Source: Musa acuminata AAA Group (lineage: Eukaryota > Streptophyta > Magnoliopsida > Zingiberales > Musaceae). Taken from it: DNA of 64,000 nt. A program made the translations under genes and the position numbers. The notes below the pieces were generated by a model. The model saw only the letters and a list, made by a program, of their open reading frames with translations. It had not been told where the DNA came from and did no database searches. Where the stretch lies: positions 21,206,001 through 21,270,000 of the forward strand of contig NC_088355.1 in the NCBI RefSeq assembly GCF_036884655.1, written 5' to 3'. Below, one piece after another: positions 12,498-24,090 of the stretch (its first letter is position 1; each line of letters starts with the position of its first letter).

Positions 12498-14429
12498 TTT
12501 AATTATTGATTTAAGCATAAGAAGAATTTTATCGAGTACAACCCCATTGTAATCTTACCTGATTTTTAGATGGGAATTGAATGTTGTCATTTCTAGTCTA
12601 CCTTGTGACATATTTGGTAGTTGCATTGGAGTCTTTCCGGATAAGATAATAAAGAAAAAAATAAAACATAAAAATACTTAAGATTTTTTTTTTTTTTTTG
12701 GTTATGTATGAACTTACCTTTCCACACATTAATCCATCCTTAATCCATTGGACGAGACCATTCAAATATTGAATGGTCTAATGTAATTGTGACATTTCAA
12801 ACAAATAATATAGGAATGGAGACAAATAACTAATGTAAATTTAGATTCGACTCGACCATTTTGGAAGTTAGATTGCATATGTGAGGAAAGTTCTTTATAC
12901 GACGTGTTCGTCAAGAACACATTCAAATATTGTAATTAATTAATTTTTTCTTGAAACAGTGACTACAAGAGAAAATTTGAAATAACTTACTCGCCCTTAC
13001 ATGTACCAAAACAAGAATTGAGATCCCTTACATATATTTTATCCCTTCTAGTTTCGAAGGTCTGCAAAATTTAAATTAAGAAGCATTGAGATATATTTAT
13101 AGTTTCCATAATATTTATTATAGATGTATTAATATTATTTTATCCCATCTAGTTACGTACGACTGCCCAAGACCTTGCGGGAGAAGCTGGTTGGCCATCT
13201 TATCATCGACATGTGTTAGAAAGCAATGTAATCTGGGTTCAAGATAACAACGGTTATGATCGAAATCCATACCCTCATATAATTGCATGAATTGCGCAAT
13301 ATCCGAACATAACTGCCCCAAATATCTATCATAAAATGGGTTCATATGAAAAAATACCTCAACATAGTTGTTTTGCATGATTCATATGAATTTCAAAGTT
13401 TATCTCGAGGTCGACTCATAAATAAGAATTAGATTAGCTCCGAATCAATTTCTTGCTCAGATAACCACACCAATCATGGCTCGACACGATACGAGTCTAC
13501 TCAATAATTAAACCACATGAACATCGATTTTAAAAAATATATCAAAAAAATATTTAATCTATATAATAGAATATTCCTATGGTTAAATCCATAATCATCA
13601 CACCATAGTTATCAAGGTCAATTATTATTTACTTGAAACTCTAACATTCCATTTTGAAACTAATTAGAGCATTAGAGGAATTACATCGGACCTTGGTCTT
13701 TATCCAAGATGGCATCTAATTAGGCTTTTGAGACTCTCTTATTGTATACATAGACTCAAATTGAGTCAGGTTAATCTAAACATTACCAACATCTATCATA
13801 TAATTTTAGTGCTAAAAAGAGGGCCTATGTGAATGTCATGTAATCGACTAGTTAATAAGTGCTTGAACTAGGTACACTGCTCGTGACCCATAGTATCTTC
13901 ACTCATAATAAACAACAATCGATGTTTCTAGGTATAGACACTTTTACCTCAATACAGACCCCAATGTAATACTAACGATTATTCAATAACCTTAGTTTCT
14001 CTCAATTAGTTGAGAACCATACTCACATGGGCCCCATGGAGGTCTTCCTAAGCCCCACTTAAATAAATTCAAATGCATTGGAATGATGTATTTTATCATC
14101 TCTCTCCTCCCTCAACTAGCTAAATTGACAATAGCCCATGCCCTATAGTAATCAACGACCCAGTAACACTCAGTTGAGATCCCTTGAACAATCGTGACAT
14201 GTCGCACGTGAATGCCAACAACCAATTGAGCATCTAATAGATGGAGTGTTGTGATCTCTTGTTATTGAGTTCAACAAGCCTTATTATCCTTAGTTAATAG
14301 TGTCTAAGTTTGAGGCCCGATCTATGGGCTCTATATACCCATTGACCCTAACTTCAATAAATAGATCGATGCCCGGAGGATATGTATTGATAATTTCATA
14401 TGGAGAAGGAGGGAGATTTAACAAACTTT
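12498..14429. other. AT-rich region with an unrecognised gene-like piece
   Basis: Apart from the minus-strand ORF at 13118-13378 and possible exon-like segments beside it, nothing is identifiable. 13400-14400 has no ORF above about 60 codons and no repeat partner in this window. Confidence 0.4.
13118..13378 (-). CDS. Unrecognised 86-aa ORF, possible exon of a decayed gene
   Basis: The frame begins MQNNYVEVFFHMNPF and contains YLEPRLHCFLTHVDDKM and LLPQGLGQSYVTRWDK. Its composition (Cys, His, Trp, Tyr; no low complexity) looks like real protein and not a chance frame in AT-rich DNA. About 60 bases further on the minus strand, after TTTTGCAG, a short segment (TFETRRDKIY) is followed by GTAAGG, and near 12560 another short frame ends at GTAAGA, as exon borders would. 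I do not recognise the family. It may be a fragment of a host gene or a chance ORF. Confidence 0.25.
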   Translation of the reverse strand: MQNNYVEVFFHMNPFYDRYLGQLCSDIAQFMQLYEGMDFDHNRCYLEPRLHCFLTHVDDKMANQLLPQGLGQSYVTRWDKIILIHL

Positions 14430-17400
14430 TATTGAATATCCAATTTTGATGATAAAATTTATTAATTAATTAATTAATAATTTAATCCATATATTGAGAA
14501 AAATGATGCAGGACTAACTACGATTATGAAAAGGTAAAATAATTAAAGAAGAATAGAATATTGGGCCAGAGTCAAAGATCGAGCATCGGACCAGAAGAAT
14601 CAAGGGATACACCAAAGGTTCAGACGCTGCGTCGGAAGCTTATCGAGAGTTTGTCGAAAGCTCGCTGGAAGATCGTCGGGAGTGTACCGGAAGTTTTATT
14701 GGGAGTTCGGATGAACAATTGACATGCCGGATAACCATGATTGATTGCATTATAATTATTTAGCTTTAATTATTATAGTTAGGGTTTCAATTTGAGTTAG
14801 TTTTAGGAGAAATCCTACTAACTCAATTAGGAGCTAATTGAGCCCGAATCAAGGTTGAATTAGGCTAGATGGATGACCCATTCGGTAACCTAGTGTCATG
14901 TCAGGCAATGGCATTGCCAGAGCTGATGATGGAACCGCTTGAGGCTCGGCCTCCTAGGGAGTCTAGGCGGTGGTACCGCCCAAGCAAGCGATGGTACCAC
15001 TAGAGCCCAATCTCCGAAGCCTTATCAAGAGGTAGTACTGCTAGACTAGACGGTGGTACTGCTCAGTGTCTGGGAGTACTGGTGGTGGTACCGCCAGTAC
15101 CTCGAAAACCTTGGATGAGACACTCTTTGGCTCTATTTTTGAAACTATTTAGGGCCTATAAATATCCCACTCTTTCCTGCATGAAAGAGCACGAAAAGTG
15201 AATAAAAATTAGTGTGAAATGCTATTATAATCCTTAAAAGTTCCCTTTCTCTAGCTCTGAGTTTTGAATTCAATTTGAGGGAAGGGTGAGTGAATTGCAA
15301 AGGTTATCTTCTAAACCTGTAAAAAGGAGAAAATGGTTGTAAGAGGGTAGTTAGTCTTCGCCAATTGAAAGAAGACCAATAGTAGACGTTAGTGGCCTCA
15401 ACGGAGGAGGAATCGGGAGTAGATGTAGGTCACGACGACCAAACCACTATAAATTTATTGTGTATCTTCTTTCTCCTCCTCATTACTATTATTTTTCTAC
15501 TTTAACTAATTATTACATTTACTCTAAATCAAGCACACTTGGATATTATTTCCGATATGGTTTTATCGAATCAAGCTTTTTCAAATTATTGAAGTTTTCT
15601 GAATTGACATAGTTTTTCCAAAAAGAACTAATTCACCCCTCCCCTCCGCTCCCCCCCGCCCCCCCCCTCTTAGTACCGATTTCAGTCCTAACAATTAATA
15701 TTAGAGCCAAGGTTTTTCTCGTTTAGTTAATACCCAAGAGTAATAACTTTCACCAGTAATCAAGAGTAATAACTTTAGTTAATACTCATCCTCCTCTGTT
15801 CAATGGGATGAATTACACGTATTAGAAAATTAGAATGAGTATTTTTTTGCTTTCTATATATTTCAATTTATGGAATATTATTGAAAGTAGTTTTGAAAAG
15901 TCTTCTAAATTAATGAATGAATGGAATGATTTGGAGAAGAAGACTTTATCTTTGAATGCTAAAGCGATGAACACTTTGCTTTTCGCTCTTGATTAAAACA
16001 AATTTAATCGAGTTTCTATATGTGAAACTGTACATGAGATTTGACACATACTCGAAGTCACACAAAGGCACAACCAGGGTTAAAGAGTCAAAAATTAATA
16101 TTTTGGTTTATAGCTATGAGTTGTTTCATATAAAACCAAGACCATTGGGGATATGTACACCCATTTTACGGATGTCATGAATGGTATAAAAGCACTTGGC
16201 AAAAGTTTTTCTAGTTTTGAACTTGTCAATAAAATATTAAGATCCCTTCCAAAAAGTTGGGATCCTAAAGTAACGGCAATATAAGAAGCAAAGGATTTGA
16301 ACAATTTTTTACTCGAAGAACTTATTTGGTCTTTGATGACTTATGAAATGACAGATATTACATATGATAAACTTGAGAATAACCTTCCAAAGAACAAGAA
16401 TGACTTGATACTTAGAACCAAAGAATACCACTTGAGAGAAAACTCAAAGTGATAATGATGACTTAGCACTTCTCACAAGAAAGTTTAAATTTTTTTTAAA
16501 AAGGAACAAAATAAAATAAAACAAGACACGAAGAATAAAAGTGAACTAAAAAAGGACCAAATAATTTGTTAGGAGTGTAAGAAGCAGGGGCACTTTAAAA
16601 ATAAATGTTCCCAAGTGAAGAAAAAACTACTAAAGAAAAAGAAAACGCTTAAAGCTATATGGGTCGACTCAAGTGCATTTGAAAATGAGGAGTCTATCAA
16701 CAAAGAAGTTATAAATTACACATTAATGACATTTGACAATGAGGTATGTAACTTAAACAAATCTTCTTTATCTTATGATGAATTATATTATCTTTAATGA
16801 TTTGTTTGATGATTTTAAATTAGTTAGTAAAAAGTATAAATTATTAAAAAAGGATCATGTTTATCTTGTTAGTGAATTTGATAAATTAAAAAATGAGTAT
16901 GATGGTAGTATATTAACTCTCTGCACTAAGTGTGAAGAGATAGATTCACTTAAAGAAGAAAATATTTTACTATAAAAAATATTAGAAAAAATTAAAATAG
17001 GTAATAAATCTCTGTACATGATCTTTGTTAATAGGGGTTATGTTCATAGAAAGGAAGGAATTAGCTTTGTGAGTAACACTTAACAAAAACCAACTATCTT
17101 TATTAAAGGATCTACATTACATGTCTCAACTATAGATAAATGTAATTTTTGTGAAAATATTGACATTATACCTATAGATGTTCTCTTTAAAAAGTATAGT
17201 CTATACAAATTAGTTTGAGTGCCTAAAGGAACCTTAAATAACTCAAGAATAATAGTTAAAATAGGTAGATCTATTAATGAGGGACCAAAATTAAATGGGT
17301 ACCTAAAAGAAAATCTCATTTCTTATAGATATGTTTACAATCAAAAGCTAAGAGCAAAAGATGGTACATTATAATGGATGTTCAAGTCACATGACCAGAG

Positions 17401-17676
17401 ATCCAACACACTTCTCTAAGCTCACTAGCCAAGATGAATGGTACGTTACCTTCGGAGACAGCAACAAAGGAAAAATTATTGGCAAAGGAACCATAGGTAA
17501 TAAGTCAAACCTTTTAATTAAAGATGTATTATTAGTAGATGGTTTAAAACATAATCTACTAAGCATTAGTCAATTATATGATAAAGGATAGGTATATCAT
17601 TAAATTTGAATCTAATGCTTATATAATTGAAAGACCACACAAAAATAGATCTATGATTGCCTTAAAAAAAATAATA
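14430..17676 (+). mobile_element. Old Sirevirus-type Copia relic (LTR, gag, protease start)
   Basis: A decayed LTR (14430-15693, ending CAGTCCTAACA after a C-rich tract) is followed by a mutated primer-binding site (TAATATTAGAGCC for TGGTATCAGAGC), then gag and the start of protease. The right end is cut at about 17676 by unrelated gypsy-LTR-like sequence. The LTR keeps the family's GGCGGTGGTACCGCC-type repeats (14960-15090). Many stops show it is old. Confidence 0.75.
15780..17660 (+). pseudogene. Sirevirus gag with zinc knuckle, plus protease start
   Basis: Fragments in gag order: MNEWNDLEKK and SLNAKAMNTLL, then FELVNKILRSLPKSWDPKVTA and LEELIWSLMTYEM. A CCHC zinc knuckle at 16567-16608 is complete except for a stop at its second residue (C-stop-E-CKKQGHFKNKC). 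After it come a charged linker, a long helix (16775-16975) and a protease-like piece at 17361-17591 (GCSSHMTRDPTHFSKL, YVTFGDSNKGKIIGKG). There the DSG active site is disrupted by a one-base loss and a changed residue. The peptide matches the gag of elements A and B closely, but those lack the knuckle. Confidence 0.8.
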
Positions 17677-18800
17677 AGCAGCCTCTCCCAACGGACCCTA
17701 TCTACGACCGATCTCCCCTCGTAAAAATCCCCGATAAACCACCGATCGTACCACTAGTCATTACACATGCAAACCTGGCTTATGACATCGCACCGCGCCA
17801 TTCACTAGGCCCCTTGGGGAGCGACCCGATACAAGCCGCTCTCTAAGGGGGGAGGGAGAATCATAGGGCACATTTTGGTAATCTGCCCTCCAACCACTGT
17901 TCATAGCCACATCAACGTCAAGGTCAACATAACAGACCACGCCCCTATGTCAATGTCATTTCGTAAATGTTGGACGGCGTTGACCGAGTACAGTGCCATC
18001 CCGTAAAGATTGGGACGGCACCGACCGAGTACAACGCCATCCCGTAAAGATCAAGATAGTGCCGATCGAGTGCAGCATTGTCCCGCAAAAGTCAGGATAG
18101 TGCCGCTTGAGTACTACATTATCCCGTAAAGGTTGGGATAGTACCGACCAAGTATAGTGCCGTTTCGTAAAGATCAGGATAACATCGACCAAGTATGGCG
18201 CCATCTCGTAAAGGTAGGGACGACACTGGGTACGACATCGCTGTTCGATGCCATGGCACTTAGGACGCCCTATATCTGCTCCAAGGGTAAGCCCGCCACC
18301 CAACGGGTCGACAATCATAAATGTGACAGGTATGATTGGTCCTCGGGTTGAGGGATAAAAATCCATTGTGAAGCCGGTAATAGGGATCAGTTCTTAGTCC
18401 ATTTTTCACTTAGTTCTAACAAAATCTTCGGAGGGATCGAAGTTGGGAGCCCCCTTCCCGACCTTGACTCGTGTGCAGGGACAAGCAATAGGGAGGAAGG
18501 CGGTTAGCCAAGGGGGAGTCTTCATATCTTGAAGCCCATTTTTGAGTTCGATCCTATCGGACGATGGCTCCTACCGACCAAGTACCGACGTGCATGATCT
18601 TGCTCACCCGGGATCGAACCAAGTCGTACCGACCCACTCAGCAATGGTGTAAATGATCACTATCAGTGTAGTGTGTTTCCGATCGTCTATTTTGAAAGAA
18701 GCGAGTATCCTAAATCTCCGGTCATGTGAGTTGATGATATGATGATTAGGTGTTTATTGTCGACGAAGACCTAAACAACAATTAGGTAACTACTACAAAA
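17677..18800. mobile_element. Gypsy-LTR-like fragment with 41-bp minisatellite
   Basis: GC-richer than its surroundings, non-coding, and begins abruptly inside the Sirevirus relic. The 41-bp tandem array (17960-18240) followed by a weak TATA-like run (GATAAAAATCC near 18353) resembles long plant gypsy LTRs, which often carry such arrays in U3. No pol is present. The family and exact ends are not determined. Confidence 0.4.
17960..18240 (+). repeat. 41-bp minisatellite, about 6.5 copies
   Basis: Each unit starts near GTAAAG(A/G)TNGGGA and ends GCCATCCC, spaced 41 bases apart with roughly 20 to 30 percent divergence between units. Confidence 0.8.
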
Positions 18801-19939
18801 TAAAGGCATGCTGCTATTGACGGCCACATTAGCATAAAATCATAACGAACTCATCCTCTCGATTAAATATAATTCAAAGAATAATAATCTTCCTAAAACC
18901 ATATAGTTAGTATACTACCACTATAATCAATAGTGGTTTGGATACAAATCATTTGATTAAATGATTTACTCCTACGGGTCCTCAAGTAGGTGCATCCAAA
19001 GTTTAAAAAAAATTCCACATCTAACTTTTAAATAGAGAGAACCTTTAGATATGTCTTCCATCAAACTTTCCTCGTCTCAGTGAAAGATGATAGATACTAT
19101 TAAAAAAAGATAGACCTCCAAATTCATTCAAATCTATATATCAAGGTGACGTTCAAAATGTATTATTAATATGAACGAAGCTTAATGACGCCTTTTGATT
19201 TGCTTCATATCCTCCCTTTAATTGATGATGATGTCTACGGAAACTTGAAACGTGACTCTGTTATTTTCACTTCTTACCCTTTTATTCTTTTTCTTTTGTT
19301 TGATTAGGTGTACGTTCTTCCTGCAGATGCAGGGGGTTGGCAGAGTTGGAGTTGGGTTTTTGCATCGTTGGGTACTGTTTTAGATTGATTGATTGATTAT
19401 GGTAAAGAGGCATGGAGCAGTCTTGCCTTTTTATTTTTATTTTTTCGTAAATAATAAGTGATGAGAGTGAAATTTGATCTAGTAATTTTGTTTTACTAGC
19501 TAAATTTTATTCGACACATTGAAAAATCTTAACCAAATATGGTTTCGAATCTTCAACCTAGTGTGTTGAAAAAATTATGATTTAAAATGTTCGATCTAAG
19601 ACAAGTAAATTGGATATATTATCATTAAACAAATATTCTAGTTGTTGTTGATAGGTTTAGATCGGTAACTCCACCTTGATGATATCATGAGATGATGATG
19701 ATGATATATATATATATACGTTGATAAGACTTCAATACAAATGTTGGATTACATCTTGTTGGTCACATCTTGCAAGACTTCAATACGAATGTTGGATTAC
19801 GAAGTCGAACAAACAAGAGATAACATTTATTTCAACAAATTATATTACAAGCCTCTTAAGACGGAAGACGGAAGGAGCAATATTCCAACAAATATCAGAA
19901 ATAGATTTGCTCTTCAACACAATCACCACATCAGAAGCA
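18801..19939. other. Non-coding spacer with microsatellites
   Basis: No ORF or repeat partner seen. Short simple repeats: GATT near 19385 and GATGAT/TATATA at 19676-19718. Confidence 0.5.
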
Positions 19940-20800
19940 GTGAGGATATTACTACCAAAAAGTAGAAAAGATAACATATTTGTGAAGGGAACAGAGATGT
20001 CATCTACAACATCACTGATAGGAAGAGACTCCACCAAAGTGGCTGCCAAAGAAACTCTTCTGACTGTCAGCAACCAATCCAAATGCACATATCCAAAAAC
20101 ACAGAACTAGCAGAGCATCCTGCAACACAGATCTAGGAGCAGTAGAACCACATGAAGCCAAACACAAACATGGAGATGCTCCCAACCCACCTCATCTGTT
20201 CATTGTAGGGAAGCTTGATCTCCCCATACCTTATGCCCACTATTTTAGCAAAACCCTGTAGACGCATGCAATGGCTTCCAAGTCGAGGTTGATAGCCACA
20301 AGGAAAACTAACAGGAGCATGGACTTACCATTACCACCACTCACTCTTGCCAGTGATACAAAAACACCAGTGTCAAAAACAGTGGTACAATGAATTAGAT
20401 CCGTATGAGATTAGCAAGTTATTATTAAGGAACAGAGTGAGATGTAGAAATAAGAGATTACTCAGGTCTTCCATCTCTTGTAAGGGATCTGACAAGACCT
20501 TCATCACTAAGAATGCCAAGGCCATAACTTTGAACCATATGAAGTTCAAAATAGGAACAACTGCAACAAAATATCATGCCTCCTCCGAAGAGCTACAAAA
20601 TTGATCAGGCTAACACAGTTATATATGAACTTGTGATGAAAAATGAGAAGGCTAAGACAAGGAACAGTAGAAGAAGATGTTCTCAGAAATTGGAACGAAA
20701 CCAGTTTCTTACCTTAAAACTGGCCAAGTGGATAGGTACAGGAGTCCTGAGTCCTGTCAATACATGCACAACTTTTCTGCTCAAGGTTTGCTATAAGTTT
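19940..20800 (-). pseudogene. VTE5: Phytol kinase (VTE5-type) pseudogene
   Basis: Minus-strand fragments, in order, match the plastid phytol kinase/prenol kinase family (polytopic membrane enzymes that phosphorylate phytol for tocopherol synthesis). 20713-20795: TLSRKVVHVLTGL. 20592-20463: SSSEEA, stop, YFVAVVPILN, then SDEGLVRSLTRDGRPE. 20400-20329: FVSLARVSGGNG. 20255-20150: FAKIVGIRYG, IKLPYN, WVGSISMFVFGF. 20135-19945: FGYVHLDW, then ATLVESLPISDVVDDISVPF. Two introns keep GT...AG ends (20593-20712, 120 nt; 20256-20328, 73 nt), so this is a decayed genomic copy and not a retrocopy. At least five in-frame stops, frameshifts, a lost codon in the DDNISVP motif and the missing N-terminal exons show it is dead. 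It could also be called farnesol kinase-like; the YVHLDW and VVDD wording favours VTE5. Confidence 0.82.
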
Positions 20801-21072
20801 GGGAATCATATACTTTGCATGTCAACAACATCTTACAATAAAGGGGGTAATTTGATTGGTTCAATGCAGTTTATTAGGATTGCAGAAACATTTGTCCTCT
20901 TGCTTTGATTCCTGTTTCTGTGACTATTGCTACGACGTAGGGAAGGAGAGGAGAAAAAAAAAAAAAACTAAAAGAGAAATTAATCAGAAATTAATAATCA
21001 AAAGTTATACCAGAAAGCCGATGTAAGATTTAACATGGTTCGACGAATCCAACCTATATTCATAGAGAAAAT
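20801..21072. other. Flank between pseudogene and element A
   Basis: Possibly further decayed upstream gene sequence. It ends with AAAAT, the left target-site duplication of element A (21068-21072). Confidence 0.4.
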
Positions 21073-21924
21073 TGTTGAATCTTGTATTTTGATAATGAAA
21101 CTACTTGATATATGTTTATGATTTAATCTACGTTTTGAGTGACGCAGGATGCTTCGATTAGGATGAGACAATTAAAGCAGGAAAATCATGTTGTGCCGGA
21201 GGAACATGTCAGAAGATTGGACGTCAGGCCGGTGGATCGGTCGACGTATCGACAGAAGGCTTCGAGCCGTGGACTCGGGCATCGGGCCAAGAAGAGCAGG
21301 TATTGTGCCAAGGATATCGGAGTTGTGGAGTCAACTGGCCGATTGGGCAATAGGCTGTAGGAGAGGACGATGCGCCGACGAATCAAATGAAGCGTCGAGG
21401 GACCAATGATATGCCGGACAACTTGGTTAATTGCTTAGGATTAATTATCTCGATCGAAGTTTTGTTTTAAGTGTACAAGAGTAACTACGATGAAAATAAG
21501 ATATGTAATAGGAGTTGCGTCGGAGTCAAGACAATGATCACGTTGGGAGTTCGAGAGTTCGACGGAAGTTCGGACAGTCGTCGGAGGTTCTACGGGAACA
21601 AATCCGAGAAGTCCATGAGCTTGCCAAAGAAGCTCATCGAAACTCGCCAAGTGGATCGTCACAAGTCCAGGAGTTTTTCGGAAGTCCGCAGGAGCATCAC
21701 TAAGGGTTCATCGGATGATCGACGGAAGTTCGCCGGAAGCTCGCCGGAAGAAGCGATTGACGCACCGGAGCAAGTTGCAGTAAATATCTTAGGAAAAATC
21801 GTAGTTAGCACAATGATTAAGTTGGAAATGGGAGGTGATCCCATTAACTTAATCTTGGGGCAATTGGGCCCCTGAAAAACCCAAATTGGGCCGAATGGAT
21901 CAACCCATTCGGACCCTGATTTCT

Positions 21925-22225
21925 ACCAGGCGGTTGAACCGCCCAAGCTAGGAGGTGGCACCGCCTGGGCTCAGTCTCTGAGCGAGATTGGGCAGTGCAA
22001 CCTCCCCTAACAGAGGTGGCACCGCTTGGGCTCGGTCTCCGAGCTTTGGCTGAGCGGTGCAACCGCCTTAGTCAGGAGGTGGCACCGCCTGAGCTCGGTC
22101 TTCGAGCTCTGGCAGGAGGTGCAACTGCCCCTGACAGGAGGTGGCACCACCTAGAGGCTCAGTCTTCGAGCTCTGCCAGGCGGTGCAACCGCTCTAGTTA
22201 GGAGGTGCAACTGCCAGATCCCGGA
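21925..22225 (+). repeat. GGTGGCACCGCC/GGTGCAACCGCC array in U3
   Basis: Imperfect units of about 45-65 bp alternate GGTGGCACCGCC or GGTGCAACCGCC with a GAGCTC/TTCGAGCTCTG segment. The array ends about 50 bp upstream of the TATA box. All related LTRs in the window carry an equivalent array with a different copy number. Confidence 0.8.
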
Positions 22226-22275
22226 ATTCCGGGAATTGAAAGTTTTGAGCTCCAAATTCAAACTGGGTTGGGGCC

Positions 22276-22283
22276 TATAAATA
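22276..22283 (+). promoter_or_regulatory. TATA box of element A 5' LTR
   Basis: TATAAATA in GGGCCTATAAATACCC; conserved in the other LTRs (27994-28001 in the 3' LTR). Confidence 0.65.
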
Positions 22284-23096
22284 CCCTACCCATTCAGCAC
22301 TAAAAGTGCACTGAACATACACCGAAATCCTGATCTTGTTATGTGATTTTTAGAGCTCAAAATTGTTGTAAAGGCCAAAAGTTCGTCTCCCTCTTTTCTT
22401 CCAAGTTTTGAGCTTTAAAGAGAGGAGAGAAAATTCTGTAAGGGTTGTCTCCTTAGCTTGTCAAAAGGAGTGAAACTGTAAAAGGGTGGTTGGCCTTCGC
22501 CTATTGAAGGAAGGCCTCTAGTTGACGTCGGTGACCTCGTCGGTGGAGGAAGCCAAAAGTGGAGTAGGTCAAGATTGACCGAACCACTCTAAATCTCGGT
22601 TTGCATTTACTTTGAGCATATTATCTTTACTGCAAACCTCCTCTAAAGCTTACTGCTTTCTACACATATACGATCGGGTTTCAAGCTTTGCACTTTTCGA
22701 ATCGACGTTTAGATGTAAAATAGTTTCATCGTACGATCATCATATTTCTGTTTGCGTTTACGTTTTGATTTCTATCATAACTGCAAACTGCCTTTATATC
22801 CTTGCTTAAACTGCATCTCGCTTAATCAAGTGATTTACTAATCAGCATTTAGACGTAAATCAGTTTTTTCGTACGAATATCATTTTTCAGTTTGCGCCTA
22901 CTATCTAATTAGAATCATAACTGAGAACTACATTTATATCTTTGCTGCATCTTGCTTAAACAAAAGTTAAAGTGATTTATGAATCGGCTTTTTTACCAAA
23001 ATCACTTTTAACGAATGAACGCAGTTTTTAATCGTAGAAGGTTTTCCGCTGCACTAATTCACCCCCCCCCCTCTTAGTGCTCTTGATCCTAACAAT

Positions 23097-23108
23097 TGGT
23101 ATCAGAGC
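23097..23108 (+). other. Primer-binding site of element A
   Basis: TGGTATCAGAGC, complementary to the 3' end of plant initiator methionine tRNA, two bases after the 5' LTR. Standard for Copia elements. Confidence 0.9.
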
Positions 23109-23144
23109 GGGGTTAACTCTCAAACGGATTAAAACCCAAGAGAG

Positions 23145-24090
23145 ATGGCATACGCCGGAAACCAAGAGGGCCATTCTATTACACGTCCACCCATGTTCAT
23201 TGGGACGAACTACACTTATTGGAAAACTCGAATGAGAGTTTTCTTGATTTCTATGAATTTGGATTTATGGAATATCGTTGAAAACGTTTTTCAACTTCCC
23301 TCTAAACCGATGAACGAATGGTCGGATTTAGAGAAGCAGTATTTTTCTTTAAACGCAAAGGCTATGAATGCCTTATTTTGCGCTTTGGGCAAAAATGAGT
23401 TCAATCGGATTTCTACGTGCGAAACTGCTTTTGACATTTGGCGAACACTTGAAATCATGCACGAGGGAACTAGTAGAGTCAAAGACTCGAAAGTTAACAT
23501 TTTATTACATGATTTTGAGCTTTTTCGAATGTAACCAAGCGAGACTATAGGCGACATGTACATTCGTCAATAGTTTAAGAGCTCTTGGAAAATGTTTTTC
23601 GAATTTTGAACTCATAAACAAGATTTTGCGTTCTCTTTCTAAGAAGTGGGATTCAAAAGTAACTGCAATACAAGAAGCTAAAAACCTAAACAACTTACCA
23701 CTTGAAGAATTAATTGGTTCATTGATGACATATGAAATGGTGCACAATGCACATGATGAACATGATGAATAAAATCACCTTCCAAAGAACAGGAAGGATT
23801 TGGAACTCCGGACAAATGAATATCACTTGAGCGATGACTCAAGTGATGAGGACAATGATGAACTTGAACTTCGAACACTAAATCTTAATAATTTTATTAA
23901 ACAAAAATATAAAATAAACAATAAACTTAAACGAAGGAAGAGGCCAAAGAAAAAGAACACAAAGTGGGATGAATTGAGCTCCTCCGAAGACGAGGAGAAA
24001 ATTAAGAAAGGCAAGGTGGCAAACTACGCCTTAATCACTTTCAATGATGAGGTAATCGAATTCCCCCTAATTTATTTTGAAATTACTTGA
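23145..24090 (+). pseudogene. Sirevirus-type gag of element A, broken
   Basis: The first 129 codons (23145-23534) form a clean gag N-terminus: YTYWKTRMRVFLISMNLDLW, then SLNAKAMNALFCALGKNEFN and ISTCETAFDIWRTLE. A stop and frameshifts follow; 23800-24090 restores the frame with LPKNRKDLELRTNEYHLSDD-type acidic repeats and ends PLIYFEIT-stop. The CCHC zinc knuckle expected before the SSSEDE segment is absent. Compare element B, whose gag is intact and ends with the same peptide. Confidence 0.88.

Larger units (their letters stand above)
21073..23094 (+). repeat. 5' LTR of element A
   Basis: TGTTGAATC...CCTAACA. It contains the GC-rich GGTGGCACCGCC array at about 21925-22225, a TATAAATA box at 22276-22283 and a C-tract before the 3' end. 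Confidence 0.93.

Noticed and set aside
20150..20340. Membrane-protein fragment (MLLLVFLVAINL) as a separate DUF1218-like gene
   Set aside because: This stretch is the 73-nt intron between two phytol-kinase exons; the flanking exons explain the locus better.
20347..20908. Plus-strand ORFs of 85 and 110 aa
   Set aside because: They are antisense shadows across exons and introns of the phytol-kinase pseudogene.
21471..21875. 134-aa ORF in element A LTR, repeated at 27394, 37470 and 48645
   Set aside because: It recurs in every LTR copy with frame changes and lies upstream of the TATA box; it is LTR sequence and not a conserved protein.
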